A stretch of 30,692 bases of DNA, from positions 1 to 30,692 of the forward strand of contig JBDTSV010000088.1 in the NCBI GenBank assembly GCA_039930985.1, written 5' to 3'. The translations under genes and the position numbers were made by a program. The first letter of the stretch is position 1, and every line of letters begins with the position of its first letter. Below, in pieces: positions 10,975 through 18,064 of the stretch. Source of the stretch: CADEED01 sp039930985. Its GTDB lineage: Bacteria; Pseudomonadota; Gammaproteobacteria; Steroidobacterales; Steroidobacteraceae. The notes under the pieces are model-generated. The model made no database searches. It saw only the letters and a program-made list of their open reading frames with translations, and was not told the DNA's origin.

Positions 10975-11402
10975 CGGCCCGCGCGCGAACGGACATTGCA
11001 CCTTGCGTCCGGTCGCAGCGCGCGGCTGGCGCGTTCAGTGCGTGTCAGAGCGGCAAACGTAAGTGGAAGGCAAGTCTGACGTGGCTCCCGCCGAGCGCAA
11101 GAACAAACCGGTGCCGCGCCGTTGCCGGCGACCGCGAGATCTCGCGCCATCCAGTCCAACACCTCGGATCGCCGCCAGCCGACCGCGCGGCCCTGGAAAT
11201 TGAGCTTCCTCGGAAATCTGCCGAGAAGACACAATCCGGAGAGTACCCAGCGCGGCCGGCGCGTGAGTCGCGCCACATCGTGTGCGCTCAGCAATTCATG
11301 CAGCGGGGGATAGCGTTCGTTGATCCACCGAGAGATTGAGATCGTGGGCTTGCGTGCAGCGGCCTCGGATCTGGGACTTGGAACGGCTGAGTCGTTGCGC
11401 AT
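10971..11402 (-). CDS. AlpA-like helix-turn-helix regulator (first of two)
   Basis: This 143-residue protein has a central AlpA-type DNA-binding domain, roughly residues 36-90: ELLSAHDVARLTRRPRWVLS forms the helix-turn-helix, then GRFPRKLNFQGRAVGWRRSE and VLDWMA. The start ATG at 11402 is preceded by GAGGA. The 7-bp inverted repeat at 11413-11437 covers that ribosome binding site. Its stop overlaps the next gene's start (ATGA), so the two regulators form a pair that could act together. The C-terminal 50 residues are Arg-rich and of unknown role. Function in excision control is inference. Confidence 0.7.
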   Translation of the reverse strand: MRNDSAVPSPRSEAAARKPTISISRWINERYPPLHELLSAHDVARLTRRPRWVLSGLCLLGRFPRKLNFQGRAVGWRRSEVLDWMARDLAVAGNGAAPVCSCARREPRQTCLPLTFAALTRTERASRALRPDARCNVRSRAGR

Positions 11403-11412
11403 TGTAGAAATC

Positions 11413-11437
11413 CTCGTCGATTGTTACCAACGACGAG
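11413..11437. promoter_or_regulatory. Operator-like inverted repeat upstream of the alpA-like pair
   Basis: CTCGTCG (11413-11419) and CGACGAG (11431-11437) are perfect complements with an 11-nt spacer. The site begins 11 bp upstream of the minus-strand ATG at 11402 and covers the GAGGA ribosome binding site. It suits an autoregulatory operator or an mRNA hairpin. Confidence 0.45.
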
Positions 11438-11531
11438 AATGGTCTCCGACCTTCGAATGAAAGGGAGGGGCGAAAATCGTGGGAGAAACGGTGTGAACTC
11501 ACTAGCGAATTTCACCCCTGGAGAGAATGAG

Positions 11532-11550
11532 CCGAGTTTCAGGGGAAAAT
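11532..11550 (+). promoter_or_regulatory. Shared motif, copy 1 (CCGAGTTTCnnnGGAAAAT)
   Basis: The sequence CCGAGTTTCAGGGGAAAAT recurs with 16 of 19 positions identical at 12761-12779, in the flhC-like/flhD-like divergent promoter region. A shorter match occurs in reverse orientation upstream of virB2. It is probably a regulator binding site. Confidence 0.5.
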
Positions 11551-11861
11551 CGGTAGATAGTCAGCATGCCAAAGATCGCGATCTCGGATGCCTAGTTCTA
11601 CGTGCGCTGATTTTCGGGGTCCTACAGTTTTAGCGCGAATTGCGGCGGCGCGCGGCGAGGTGGCGGCAGGATCACCTGGCACCCGGTTGGGCGTGCGTTT
11701 TGCCGTGTCGGAAAATCCCGACAAACTGCGTGCCTGGGCAGTAGTGAGTTTTTCCGTGTGCTTGGGGCGCTGAGGCACGCTGCCGCTTGCGCTCGGAAAG
11801 CCCGTGAGCGTACGATTTCAAAAGCGGCAAGACCGGCGCGGACACATGAGCTCGTAGCACC

Positions 11862-12164
11862 ATGTCTTCTTCAAAAGTCCACGGAAGAGCACTACCACCG
11901 GCACTTGGTTCGGCGTTAAGGACTACGGCGCGAACTCTCGCTCACACAACTCGCCTATCCCTGCTCGGTATCCTGACTCTTCTCGAGCCTGTTGTGCGCA
12001 TCGCGTTCGGGGTTCTGATGGTCGTCGGCATATGTGCCTCGATCGCCTTCGAAGTCTCCGCTGCCGGACCTCGCTTCCCGTTCATATTGATGATGCTCGC
12101 CTCGCTCGCCTGCGGCTTCATCCTGGTCCTCTACTACGGCTTGATCGCTCTGCTCTCCCGATAG
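11862..12164 (+). CDS. Small two-helix membrane protein, unknown function
   Basis: The 100-residue product has a short basic N-terminus (residues 1-30) and two strongly hydrophobic stretches at about residues 33-66 and 74-97 (LLGILTLLEPVVRIAFGVLM and FILMMLASLACGFILVLYYG). It is therefore an inner-membrane protein. I recognise no family. No good ribosome binding site precedes the ATG. Its last 210 bp overlap, on the opposite strand, the 3' end of the flhC-like gene, so one of the two ends may be wrong. The hydrophobic pattern makes a real gene more likely than chance. Confidence 0.5.
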   Translation: MSSSKVHGRALPPALGSALRTTARTLAHTTRLSLLGILTLLEPVVRIAFGVLMVVGICASIAFEVSAAGPRFPFILMMLASLACGFILVLYYGLIALLSR

Positions 12165-12722
12165 ATAGGCGGGAGAGGCGCCTACGCGCTTCTTGCTACG
12201 TCCTCGACGCCTGTTATCGCGTCTGCAGCGGCGGCAAGTTGCGCCTGCGACACCATACTTATCGATGACTTGGGTTACGGCGCATATGCCGCAGCGGGTG
12301 AGCTCGATCTTCTCTCGTCGGATCGACCCCGTCATGAGCAATACCAATTGCTCAAAATCGAAGCGCGACTCCGGTTCCCATTCACGAAATATCTCGAATG
12401 CCTCGCACAATCTTTCGCCGTCTTCGAGCGAAGCGCGGCCGTGTTTCACTCCCGCGATCCGGCAGATGCATGCAAACAATGCCGCTTGATTTCTTACGCG
12501 ATCGGAGCTGAAAAAGATCTCGAAAGAGCTTGGAGAAGGACCTCTCAGTCTGTCGTCTCCATCGAACATCCAGCGGCGACGCAAGGTTATAAGTTGGTCG
12601 GGAGTAAGGCCGCTCCACAGACACGTGGTCTGCGCACGCGCTCCATGCGTAAGCAGACGAAGGCCGAGCTGGATACGGCGGAAGTAGCGGCCGATTTGAT
12701 CGTCGGTGACGTGAACCTCCAT
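11955..12722 (-). CDS. FlhC-like transcriptional activator subunit (SetC/AcaC/BisC-like)
   Basis: The first 180 of 255 residues follow the FlhC plan. The N-terminal helix RRIQLGLRLLTHGARAQTTC parallels FlhC's IQLAMELITLGARLQ. FDFEQLVLLMTGSIRREKIE leads into a zinc site with CxxC at C144/C147 (LTRCGIC) and CxxC at C163/C166 (CRRC), then a basic tail. FlhC works with FlhD to recruit RNA polymerase; SetCD (SXT), AcaCD (IncC) and BisDC (ICEclc) are the conjugative-element counterparts. The start ATG at 12722 has GGAG five bases upstream. Residues after about 180 are low-complexity, charged, and antisense to the membrane-protein gene. The flhD-like gene is divergent, 134 bp away. Confidence 0.75.
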   Translation of the reverse strand: MEVHVTDDQIGRYFRRIQLGLRLLTHGARAQTTCLWSGLTPDQLITLRRRWMFDGDDRLRGPSPSSFEIFFSSDRVRNQAALFACICRIAGVKHGRASLEDGERLCEAFEIFREWEPESRFDFEQLVLLMTGSIRREKIELTRCGICAVTQVIDKYGVAGATCRRCRRDNRRRGRSKKRVGASPAYLSGEQSDQAVVEDQDEAAGERGEHHQYEREARSGSGDFEGDRGTYADDHQNPERDAHNRLEKSQDTEQG

Positions 12723-12760
12723 CTAGTCTCCAATGCCAGAAATCACAGCGGCCGTTGAGC

Positions 12761-12779
12761 CCGAGTTTCCGTGGAAAAT
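12761..12779 (+). promoter_or_regulatory. Shared motif, copy 2, in the flhC-like/flhD-like divergent region
   Basis: CCGAGTTTCCGTGGAAAAT matches copy 1 at 16 of 19 positions; only the central three bases differ. Its core TTTCC-GT-GGAAA is a perfect palindrome, which suits a dimeric regulator. It lies 39-57 bp upstream of the flhC-like start and 78-96 bp upstream of the flhD-like start, so it could control both. Confidence 0.55.
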
Positions 12780-12856
12780 ACCCAGAAACTAACTAGTGCA
12801 TTGACGGGTCCACTTCGAGATAGTTCCTGGGTGCAGGAATCAATAGGGCGGCGAAT

Positions 12857-13495
12857 ATGGATGATTCCCATGCGACTGCCGGACACGCTCCGATGCCACC
12901 GCGGTGGAAAGGGATCCAATCGCTGGATGTCGTGCACCAACTCAATGCACGATGCATCCACATGCTTGCAGAGATTGCTGCGGCCGGTGGTGCGGCCGGC
13001 CTCGGGATGATTGCGGAAAATCGCGCTCTCTGGATTCGATTGGGAGATGAGGCAGGCCGCGAGCTTGCGATGTTCCCTTTTGTAATCGTCGATGCACAGT
13101 TTGCGAACGCATCGTGGTGGCGGCGCGCTTCGGCACCTGGCGTTCGAGAGACTGCGCCAACGCGTACCGAGAACGGACTCACGAACAATTTGTCCGTAGA
13201 GCTGATGCACGAAGTGTCGATGTTCGCCTGGCAAATGGCGCGTTGGGATCGCATGGCTGCTCAGATGTCATTGGGAATGACATCGAGCGTTGCGGACACG
13301 ATCGCTGCGCTGACACCTCAACAATTGCGAACTATCGCGAGCACGATGGCAGACGCCATCGAGGTGCGATGGGGAAACGACGTTTCCTTCTGGTGTGAAC
13401 TCCTGGACGCCGCCACGTCGCGGGATATGAAGAGGCTCACCGCGCTTCAATTGCATGCCAAGCTCCGTCTCTGCAGCGAACTTGTTCAGGTATAG
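12857..13495 (+). CDS. FlhD-like activator subunit with N-terminal extension
   Basis: The C-terminal half of this 212-residue protein resembles FlhD: SLGMTSSVADTIAALTPQQL followed by RTIASTMADAIEVRW parallels FlhD's RLGINEEMATTLAALTLPQMVKL, and the preceding helix ELMHEVSMFAWQMARWDRMA takes the place of the FlhD dimerisation helix. FlhD itself is about 115 residues. The first ~110 residues here (IQSLDVVHQLNARCIHMLAE, then RLGDEAGRELAMFPF) are extra and may be a diverged second copy or an unrelated domain. It is divergent from the flhC-like gene. By analogy with SetCD and BisDC the two would form one activator of the transfer operon that follows. Similarity is judged by eye. Confidence 0.65.
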   Translation: MDDSHATAGHAPMPPRWKGIQSLDVVHQLNARCIHMLAEIAAAGGAAGLGMIAENRALWIRLGDEAGRELAMFPFVIVDAQFANASWWRRASAPGVRETAPTRTENGLTNNLSVELMHEVSMFAWQMARWDRMAAQMSLGMTSSVADTIAALTPQQLRTIASTMADAIEVRWGNDVSFWCELLDAATSRDMKRLTALQLHAKLRLCSELVQV

Positions 13496-13820
13496 CCATC
13501 ACTGCTCGGAAGTCGTCAACAGACTTGCTGAATTCTTAACGGCCGTGTCTATCGCAACGGGTCGAGCAAAACGCGCCGACCGACATCTCGCGAAAAGGAC
13601 TCGATTCGCAGGCGCTGGCTTACGCGCCACACGCCCGCGATCGCTTCCGGCAATCTTCTGGCCATCCCGCGCAAGGGCCAACACCGATATCTGCTGCGAT
13701 TGCAGAGATAGTGACACCTAGGTTTCGACTCGCTGCGTTCTACCACTGCACCAGTCTAGGGCGGCAGTGATTGCCGGTTGCGCGCGCGCCGGCTCGCTGG
13801 AAATGTCCAAGAATGGCCTA

Positions 13821-13835
13821 GTTTTCCCCTGAATC
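13821..13835 (-). promoter_or_regulatory. Shared motif, copy 3 (shorter), upstream of virB2
   Basis: Read on the minus strand, GATTCAGGGGAAAAC shares TTCAGGGGAAAA with motif copy 1. It lies 64-78 bp upstream of the virB2 start, a plausible activator position. Confidence 0.4.
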
Positions 13836-13851
13836 CCTCCATACCGGAGGA

Positions 13852-13863
13852 ACGCGTACGCGT
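13852..13863. promoter_or_regulatory. 12-bp perfect palindrome upstream of virB2
   Basis: ACGCGTACGCGT equals its own reverse complement. It directly follows the hairpin CCTCC-ATACC-GGAGG and lies 36 bp upstream of the virB2 GTG. It suits an operator of a dimeric regulator, although CG-rich palindromes also arise by chance in GC-rich DNA. Confidence 0.4.
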
Positions 13864-13898
13864 GCTTTCATCGGCCGTCACTAGACGGAGACATCCAG

Positions 13899-14198
13899 GT
13901 GGGCAAGAACAAATCGTTACGCACGCTTACTAACGTATGCGTCCTTCCGGTTCTCAGCGCAGTGCCGTCGATGGCGGTCGCTCAGGCGTCGCCGTTCGAC
14001 ACTGGAGCGAGTTCTCTTGTCAGCTTCGCGCTGACTATCGCAACTCCGATCGCGATCCTGATCGTGATCGGTCTTGCGATCGCCGCGGCTGTTGGGAAGA
14101 TTGCCTGGGGCTGGGTCATCGGCGCCATTGTTGGAATCGCCGCCATATTCGGCGCACCTCAGATCGTCGCCTGGATCCGCTCCATGTTCGGTGTGTAG
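13899..14198 (+). CDS. virB2: Conjugal transfer major pilin, VirB2/TrbC family
   Basis: VirB2 subunits polymerise into the conjugative pilus. The 99-residue prepilin has a signal-like N-terminus ending MAVAQA, then two hydrophobic helices (VSFALTIATPIAILIVIGLA and IGAIVGIAAIFGAPQIVAWI) joined by a short polar turn at VGKIAWG, as in the family. The start is GTG at 13899, preceded by GGAG (13887-13890). It is the first gene of the operon, with virB3 11 nt downstream. Proximal control elements lie in the 403-bp region upstream. Confidence 0.88.
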   Translation: MGKNKSLRTLTNVCVLPVLSAVPSMAVAQASPFDTGASSLVSFALTIATPIAILIVIGLAIAAAVGKIAWGWVIGAIVGIAAIFGAPQIVAWIRSMFGV

Positions 14199-14209
14199 GA
14201 GATGATGCC

Positions 14210-14575
14210 GTGGAGCACCGCAACGCAGGCGTGACAGCAGATCCGCTCTTCATCGCGGTGACGCGGCCGCCGATGCGTTTTGGCGTGACTTACGTCGCGA
14301 TCCTCTTCAATGCAGCTCTCACAATGGAAGTGTTTCTACTGACCAAGAATCTTCTCGTGCTGCTTCTTGCGATTCCGATCCACGGAGTGTGCATGCTGCT
14401 GTGCGCGCGTGATCCGCGCTACTTCGATTTGATCCTGATGTGGGCCAAGACGCGCCTCGTTGCCCATTTCGGCAGCATTCGCTTCTGGAAAGGAGCGAGC
14501 TACAGCCCGCTCGTTCTGGATCTGCCGGATGCTCGCGGAATCCGACGTGCGTCGGCCACAGTGCGCGTGTCATGA
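14210..14575 (+). CDS. virB3: Type IV secretion inner-membrane protein VirB3
   Basis: VirB3 is a small inner-membrane component needed for pilus assembly and often stabilised by VirB4. The 121-residue product carries the family motif ADPLFIAVTRPPMRFGVTYV and two adjacent membrane stretches, then the DPRYFDLI-type motif. I chose the GTG at 14210 because AGGAGAT (14197-14203) precedes it at good spacing; the frame extends further upstream over virB2 but that part is a shadow. Its stop overlaps the virB4 start as ATGA, so translation is probably coupled. Confidence 0.88.
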   Translation: MEHRNAGVTADPLFIAVTRPPMRFGVTYVAILFNAALTMEVFLLTKNLLVLLLAIPIHGVCMLLCARDPRYFDLILMWAKTRLVAHFGSIRFWKGASYSPLVLDLPDARGIRRASATVRVS

Positions 14576-17004
14576 AGCGGGCAATCGCATTGCGGCGTGA
14601 GCTTCCGGCATCCGCGCGGATTCCGTATCGCACGCACGTCTCACCGCAACTTGTTCGCACCGAGGCAGGCGACTACGTGCAGGTGTTCAGACTCGCGGGC
14701 GCGAGTTTTGAGAGTGTCGACGACGAGGTACTCAACAATTGGCATGAGCGGCTCAATGTTCTGTGGCGGAACATCGCGAGCGCGAACACGGCGCTTTGGG
14801 TGCATGTCGTTCGTAGGCGTGAGATCGCCTCGACGGCTCCAGCCGAGAACGAGGGATTCGCTGCAGTGCTTGCTGACAGGTACGGCAAGCGGCTTTCGTC
14901 CGAAACGCTGATGGCGAACGACATCTATCTATCCGTTGTTTACCGGCCAGTCGCCGGTACGGCACCAAGCCTTCTATCGCGAATAGCCTCCAAACACGCG
15001 CCGCAGGCACTGGCCGCCGAGCGCGCGGATGCCATCGAGGCCAGCGAAAAACTGGCGCAAACCGTCACTTCCTCACTCTCGCGGTACGACCCCGACAGGC
15101 TGCACCTATATACAGGTGGTGGCGGGCGTCTCTATTCCCAAGTGCTCGAGTTCTTCGGCCTCCTGCTGAATGGCGAATCATCGGCTGTTCCGCTCCCAAG
15201 AGCGCCAATCCACGAAGTGCTCGCCAATTCGCGAGCGATCTTCGGCAGTGAAACGATCGAATACCGGCTGCCGACGCAAACGCGCTTCGGCGCTGTCCTG
15301 GGGATCAAGGAGTATGCGACGCCGACGACCGTCGGCATGTTTGATGGTCTCTTGTCCGCACCTTTCGAATTCGTACTCGCGCAGTCATTTGCGTTTCTCA
15401 CCAAAGCGACGGGACAAGGCCTGCTGCAGCGGCAATACAACCAGATGTCGAACGCAGGCGACTTCGCCGTGACCCAGGCGGAGGAGTTGAAAGACGCGCT
15501 CGATGCGCTGACCGGGAACGAGTTCGTCATGGGTGACCATCACTTCACGCTGCAGATTCTGACGGGTCTGCGCGACAGGCTCGGAGTGAGTTCAGATGCT
15601 GGGCGCCTCAGGAAGCTCAACGACGATGTTGCGCTCGCCCGCTCGATGCTCGCCGATACCGGCCTTACCACCGCGAGGGAGGACTTGGCACTCGAAGCCG
15701 CATATTGGGCGCAACTGCCCGGATGCTTTTCGATGCGACCGCGCAAGGCCCCCATTACCTCGCGCAATTTCTGCGCGAAGGCGGCGTTTCATAATTTCCC
15801 ATGTGGCCGGGCGACCGGCAATCATTGGGGTGACGCACTTGCGCTTCTCATCACGAGCGCGCGTTCGCCATACTATTTCTCGCTCCATGCCAGCGATCCG
15901 CGAGATCCGGATGGCGGCAGCCGCAAAGATACGGGCCACACGTTCATCTGCGGCCCGACCGGTAGCGGCAAGTCGGTGCTGATCGGATTTCTCGTCGCGA
16001 TGCTCTCTCGCCAGGGGGCAACCCAGGTCATCTTCGACAAGGACCGCGGACTCGAGATCCTGACGCGCGCGCTCGGCGGAACGTATCTGCCTCTGAAGGA
16101 TGGAGTCGCGACGGGCTTCAACCCCCTGCAGCTCGAGCCCAGCGGGCCGAACGTGGAGTTCCTCAAGATCTGGCTGCGTGCGTTGGTCAAGGGAACGGCG
16201 CCGCTGACGGTGCGGGAGGAAGCTGACCTCGATCACGCACTGGCAGGGACGCTGGCGCTCGATGCGCCGGCCCGTCGGCTGTCGAGGCTGATCGAGTTCA
16301 CGGACGCGACGCGTGCCGAAGGCATTCATGCGCGCTTGGTCCGCTGGTGTCAGAGCACGAATGGTGACTACGCGTGGGTGTTCGACAACCCTACGGACTC
16401 GCTCGTGGGGCAGCTCTCGCAAGCGGCACTGTTCGGTATCGACGTCACAGACTTTCTCGACCACGCGCTCATTCGATCACCGGTCACGCTCTATCTATTC
16501 CACGTGATTCGCACCTTGCTCGATGGGCGGCGGTTCGTGTGCTGGATGGACGAATTTTGGCGCCTCCTCGCGGATCCCGCGTTCGAGAGCTTCGCGAAGG
16601 ATGGACCTAAAACCTGGCGAAAGTTGAATGCGGTTATGGCGCTGGCGACGCAGAGCGCGAGCGACGTGCTGGAGAGCCCGATTAGCAGGACCATCATCGA
16701 GCAGACTCCGACCAAGATCCTGTTTCCCAATCCCGACGCCAACGAGTCCGAGTACGTCGAGGGTTTCGGGCTCTCGGAGCGTGAGTTCAAGCTGATCAAG
16801 GAACAGCTCGAGCCGGGCTCGCGACAGTTCCTGGTGAAGCAGGGGCATTCATCGGTGGTGTGTGAGCTCAATCTCAAGGGCTTCGACGCCGAGATCAAGG
16901 TGATCTCGGGGCGCGCGAGTTCGGTCGAGGAGCTGCACCGGATCATGGCGACGACCGGCGCAGATCCCGCGAAATGGCTGCCAGTTTTTACCGGATCAAC
17001 GTGA
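14572..17004 (+). CDS. virB4: Type IV secretion ATPase VirB4 (CagE/TrbE family)
   Basis: VirB4 energises pilus biogenesis and substrate transfer at the cytoplasmic face of the channel. The 810-residue length is normal. Walker A GPTGSGKS starts at residue 461, and Walker B ends in the acidic pair of CWMDEFW near residue 659. The N-terminal CagE_TrbE_VirB domain contains RPVAGTAPSLLSRI and the F-rich segment FEFVLAQSFAFLTK. The start ATG at 14572 overlaps the virB3 stop. No lesion is visible, in contrast to virB8 and virD4 of the same operon. Confidence 0.95.
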   Translation: MKRAIALRRELPASARIPYRTHVSPQLVRTEAGDYVQVFRLAGASFESVDDEVLNNWHERLNVLWRNIASANTALWVHVVRRREIASTAPAENEGFAAVLADRYGKRLSSETLMANDIYLSVVYRPVAGTAPSLLSRIASKHAPQALAAERADAIEASEKLAQTVTSSLSRYDPDRLHLYTGGGGRLYSQVLEFFGLLLNGESSAVPLPRAPIHEVLANSRAIFGSETIEYRLPTQTRFGAVLGIKEYATPTTVGMFDGLLSAPFEFVLAQSFAFLTKATGQGLLQRQYNQMSNAGDFAVTQAEELKDALDALTGNEFVMGDHHFTLQILTGLRDRLGVSSDAGRLRKLNDDVALARSMLADTGLTTAREDLALEAAYWAQLPGCFSMRPRKAPITSRNFCAKAAFHNFPCGRATGNHWGDALALLITSARSPYYFSLHASDPRDPDGGSRKDTGHTFICGPTGSGKSVLIGFLVAMLSRQGATQVIFDKDRGLEILTRALGGTYLPLKDGVATGFNPLQLEPSGPNVEFLKIWLRALVKGTAPLTVREEADLDHALAGTLALDAPARRLSRLIEFTDATRAEGIHARLVRWCQSTNGDYAWVFDNPTDSLVGQLSQAALFGIDVTDFLDHALIRSPVTLYLFHVIRTLLDGRRFVCWMDEFWRLLADPAFESFAKDGPKTWRKLNAVMALATQSASDVLESPISRTIIEQTPTKILFPNPDANESEYVEGFGLSEREFKLIKEQLEPGSRQFLVKQGHSSVVCELNLKGFDAEIKVISGRASSVEELHRIMATTGADPAKWLPVFTGST

Positions 17005-17039
17005 GCGCAGAAGTTCTCGAATTTCCCCATGGAGGGACT

Positions 17040-17759
17040 ATGAAACGTTTTCGCCAAATCTTCGGTGTGTGTTCGTTGTTCGTGCTGCTAGGCGCAGTCT
17101 CGCCCGCGCAGGCGCAGTGGGCCGTGGTCGACGTCGGCGCGATCGCGCAGCTCATCGAACAGATCGCAACCCTGCGCGAGCAGCTAGAGACCGCGCGCAA
17201 TCAGCTGAATCAGGCGCGTCAGCAGTATCAGGCGATGACCGGTGGACGCGGGATGGATCGGCTTCTGTCCGGAACAAATCGCAACTACCTGCCGCCCGAC
17301 TGGCAGGGCATCGACGCGGCGCTGAACGGGGTCGACGGGAACTACTCGGCATTGGCTCGCGATCTGCGTGGGCTTGTGGAAGCAAATGCGGTGCTGACGC
17401 CCGCGCAGCTTGCGGGTCTCTCGAATGACGAGCGTCTGCAGCTGGAAGCCGCGCGGCGTTCCGTCGCGCTGATGCAGGCGACCAACCGGAGGGCGCTGGA
17501 AGTCACGAGCGCGCGGTTTGCGTCCCTTCAGCAGCTCATCACAGCCATCTCGTCGGCGGAAGACCAAAAGGCAATCCTCGATCTGCAGGCGCGCATCACG
17601 GCCGAGCAAGCCATGCTGCAGAACGAACAGACCAAGCTCATGGTGCTCCATCAGGCGGCGCAGGCGGAGGAACTGGCCCGCCGGCAGCGCGCCAGTGAGC
17701 TCGCGATCTCGAATATCGGCTCGTTGCGGCGAATGGGCCCCGTGGGTCTCAACGAGTAG
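17040..17759 (+). CDS. virB5: Type IV secretion minor pilus protein, VirB5/TrbJ family
   Basis: VirB5-like proteins sit at the pilus tip and help contact recipients. The 239-residue product has a signal peptide with a cleavage-like AQA-QW at about residues 23-25, then a long helical, Gln-rich region (IAQLIEQIATLREQLETARN, QLNQARQQYQAMTGG) that suits the TrbJ coiled-coil fold. The C-terminal half is also helical. The start ATG at 17040 has a strong GGAGGG at 17031-17036; the in-frame extension to 16974 overlaps virB4. The gene follows the virB4 stop by 35 nt. Confidence 0.85.
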   Translation: MKRFRQIFGVCSLFVLLGAVSPAQAQWAVVDVGAIAQLIEQIATLREQLETARNQLNQARQQYQAMTGGRGMDRLLSGTNRNYLPPDWQGIDAALNGVDGNYSALARDLRGLVEANAVLTPAQLAGLSNDERLQLEAARRSVALMQATNRRALEVTSARFASLQQLITAISSAEDQKAILDLQARITAEQAMLQNEQTKLMVLHQAAQAEELARRQRASELAISNIGSLRRMGPVGLNE

Positions 17760-17776
17760 TGGGGAGGAGGATCGCC

Positions 17777-18064
17777 ATGCGTGTGTCAGAACGTATCGTG
17801 ATAGCCGCGCTCACGCTCCTCGTGGGGGCCTGTTCGCCGCAGCCGGAGGTCGCGCGTTACACCTTGGAGCAATATCGCGCGGACGCCGATCTGCGCCACG
17901 CCCAAGTGAAACGTTGTCAGGAAGATCCAGGAACACTGCGCAAGACGCCCGACTGCGTCAACGCGCAGGTCGCGGCGTCGTTTGAGGATCGGCTGCGCCT
18001 TCGCGATGCGCCGGCGGTGGGCCTGGGCGAGAAGTCATCGGATGAGACTCCGAAGGAGGAGTGA
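17777..18064 (+). CDS. eexN: Entry-exclusion lipoprotein, EexN/TrbK-like
   Basis: The 95-residue product has a signal peptide with the lipobox LVGAC (Cys at about residue 20), so it is a lipoprotein. The segment KRCQEDPGTLRKTPDCVNAQ carries the paired-cysteine C-x(n)-DP-x(n)-C-x-NA pattern of EexN-type entry-exclusion proteins, which block redundant transfer into cells that already hold the element. The start ATG at 17777 has GGAGGAGG just upstream. It sits between virB5 and virB6, the usual place for TrbK/EexN. Its stop overlaps the virB6 start. Confidence 0.75.
   Translation: MRVSERIVIAALTLLVGACSPQPEVARYTLEQYRADADLRHAQVKRCQEDPGTLRKTPDCVNAQVAASFEDRLRLRDAPAVGLGEKSSDETPKEE

Larger units (their letters stand above)
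11403..11861. other. 459-bp gap in the regulatory zone, no supported gene
   Basis: Short open frames occur on both strands (for example 11539-11778 minus and 11588-11773 plus), but none shows a recognisable domain or a good ribosome binding site. The gap holds the operator-like repeat at 11413-11437, the inverted repeat CCCCTG/CAGGGG (11515-11520 and 11540-11545), and one copy of the shared motif at 11532-11550. It probably contains promoters for the alpA-like pair and for the membrane-protein gene at 11862. Confidence 0.5.
13496..13898 (+). promoter_or_regulatory. 403-bp region upstream of the virB operon, no supported gene
   Basis: This gap holds the presumed operon promoter. From left to right it contains the GC hairpin GCCGG/CCGGC (13773-13777 and 13789-13793), a possible terminator of the flhD-like gene; the reverse copy of the shared motif (13821-13835); the hairpin CCTCC-ATACC-GGAGG (13836-13850); and a 12-bp perfect palindrome (13852-13863). 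GGAG at 13887-13890 is the virB2 ribosome binding site. The open frame at 13455-13721 has no recognisable features. Confidence 0.5.

Noticed and set aside
11539..11778. Possible 79-residue minus-strand gene
   Set aside because: No domain, no clear ribosome binding site, and it covers the shared regulatory motif.
13455..13721. 88-residue plus-strand open frame before virB2
   Set aside because: Overlaps the end of the flhD-like gene, Arg-rich, no recognisable features.
13706..13760. tRNA-like fragment on the minus strand (GCAGTGGTAGAACGC near a GAGTCGAAACC)
   Set aside because: It resembles a D arm joined to part of a T arm, but there is no anticodon arm or acceptor stem; chance or a degraded remnant.
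15592..16464. 290-residue minus-strand open frame inside virB4
   Set aside because: Antisense to the VirB4 ATPase domain and without domain features.
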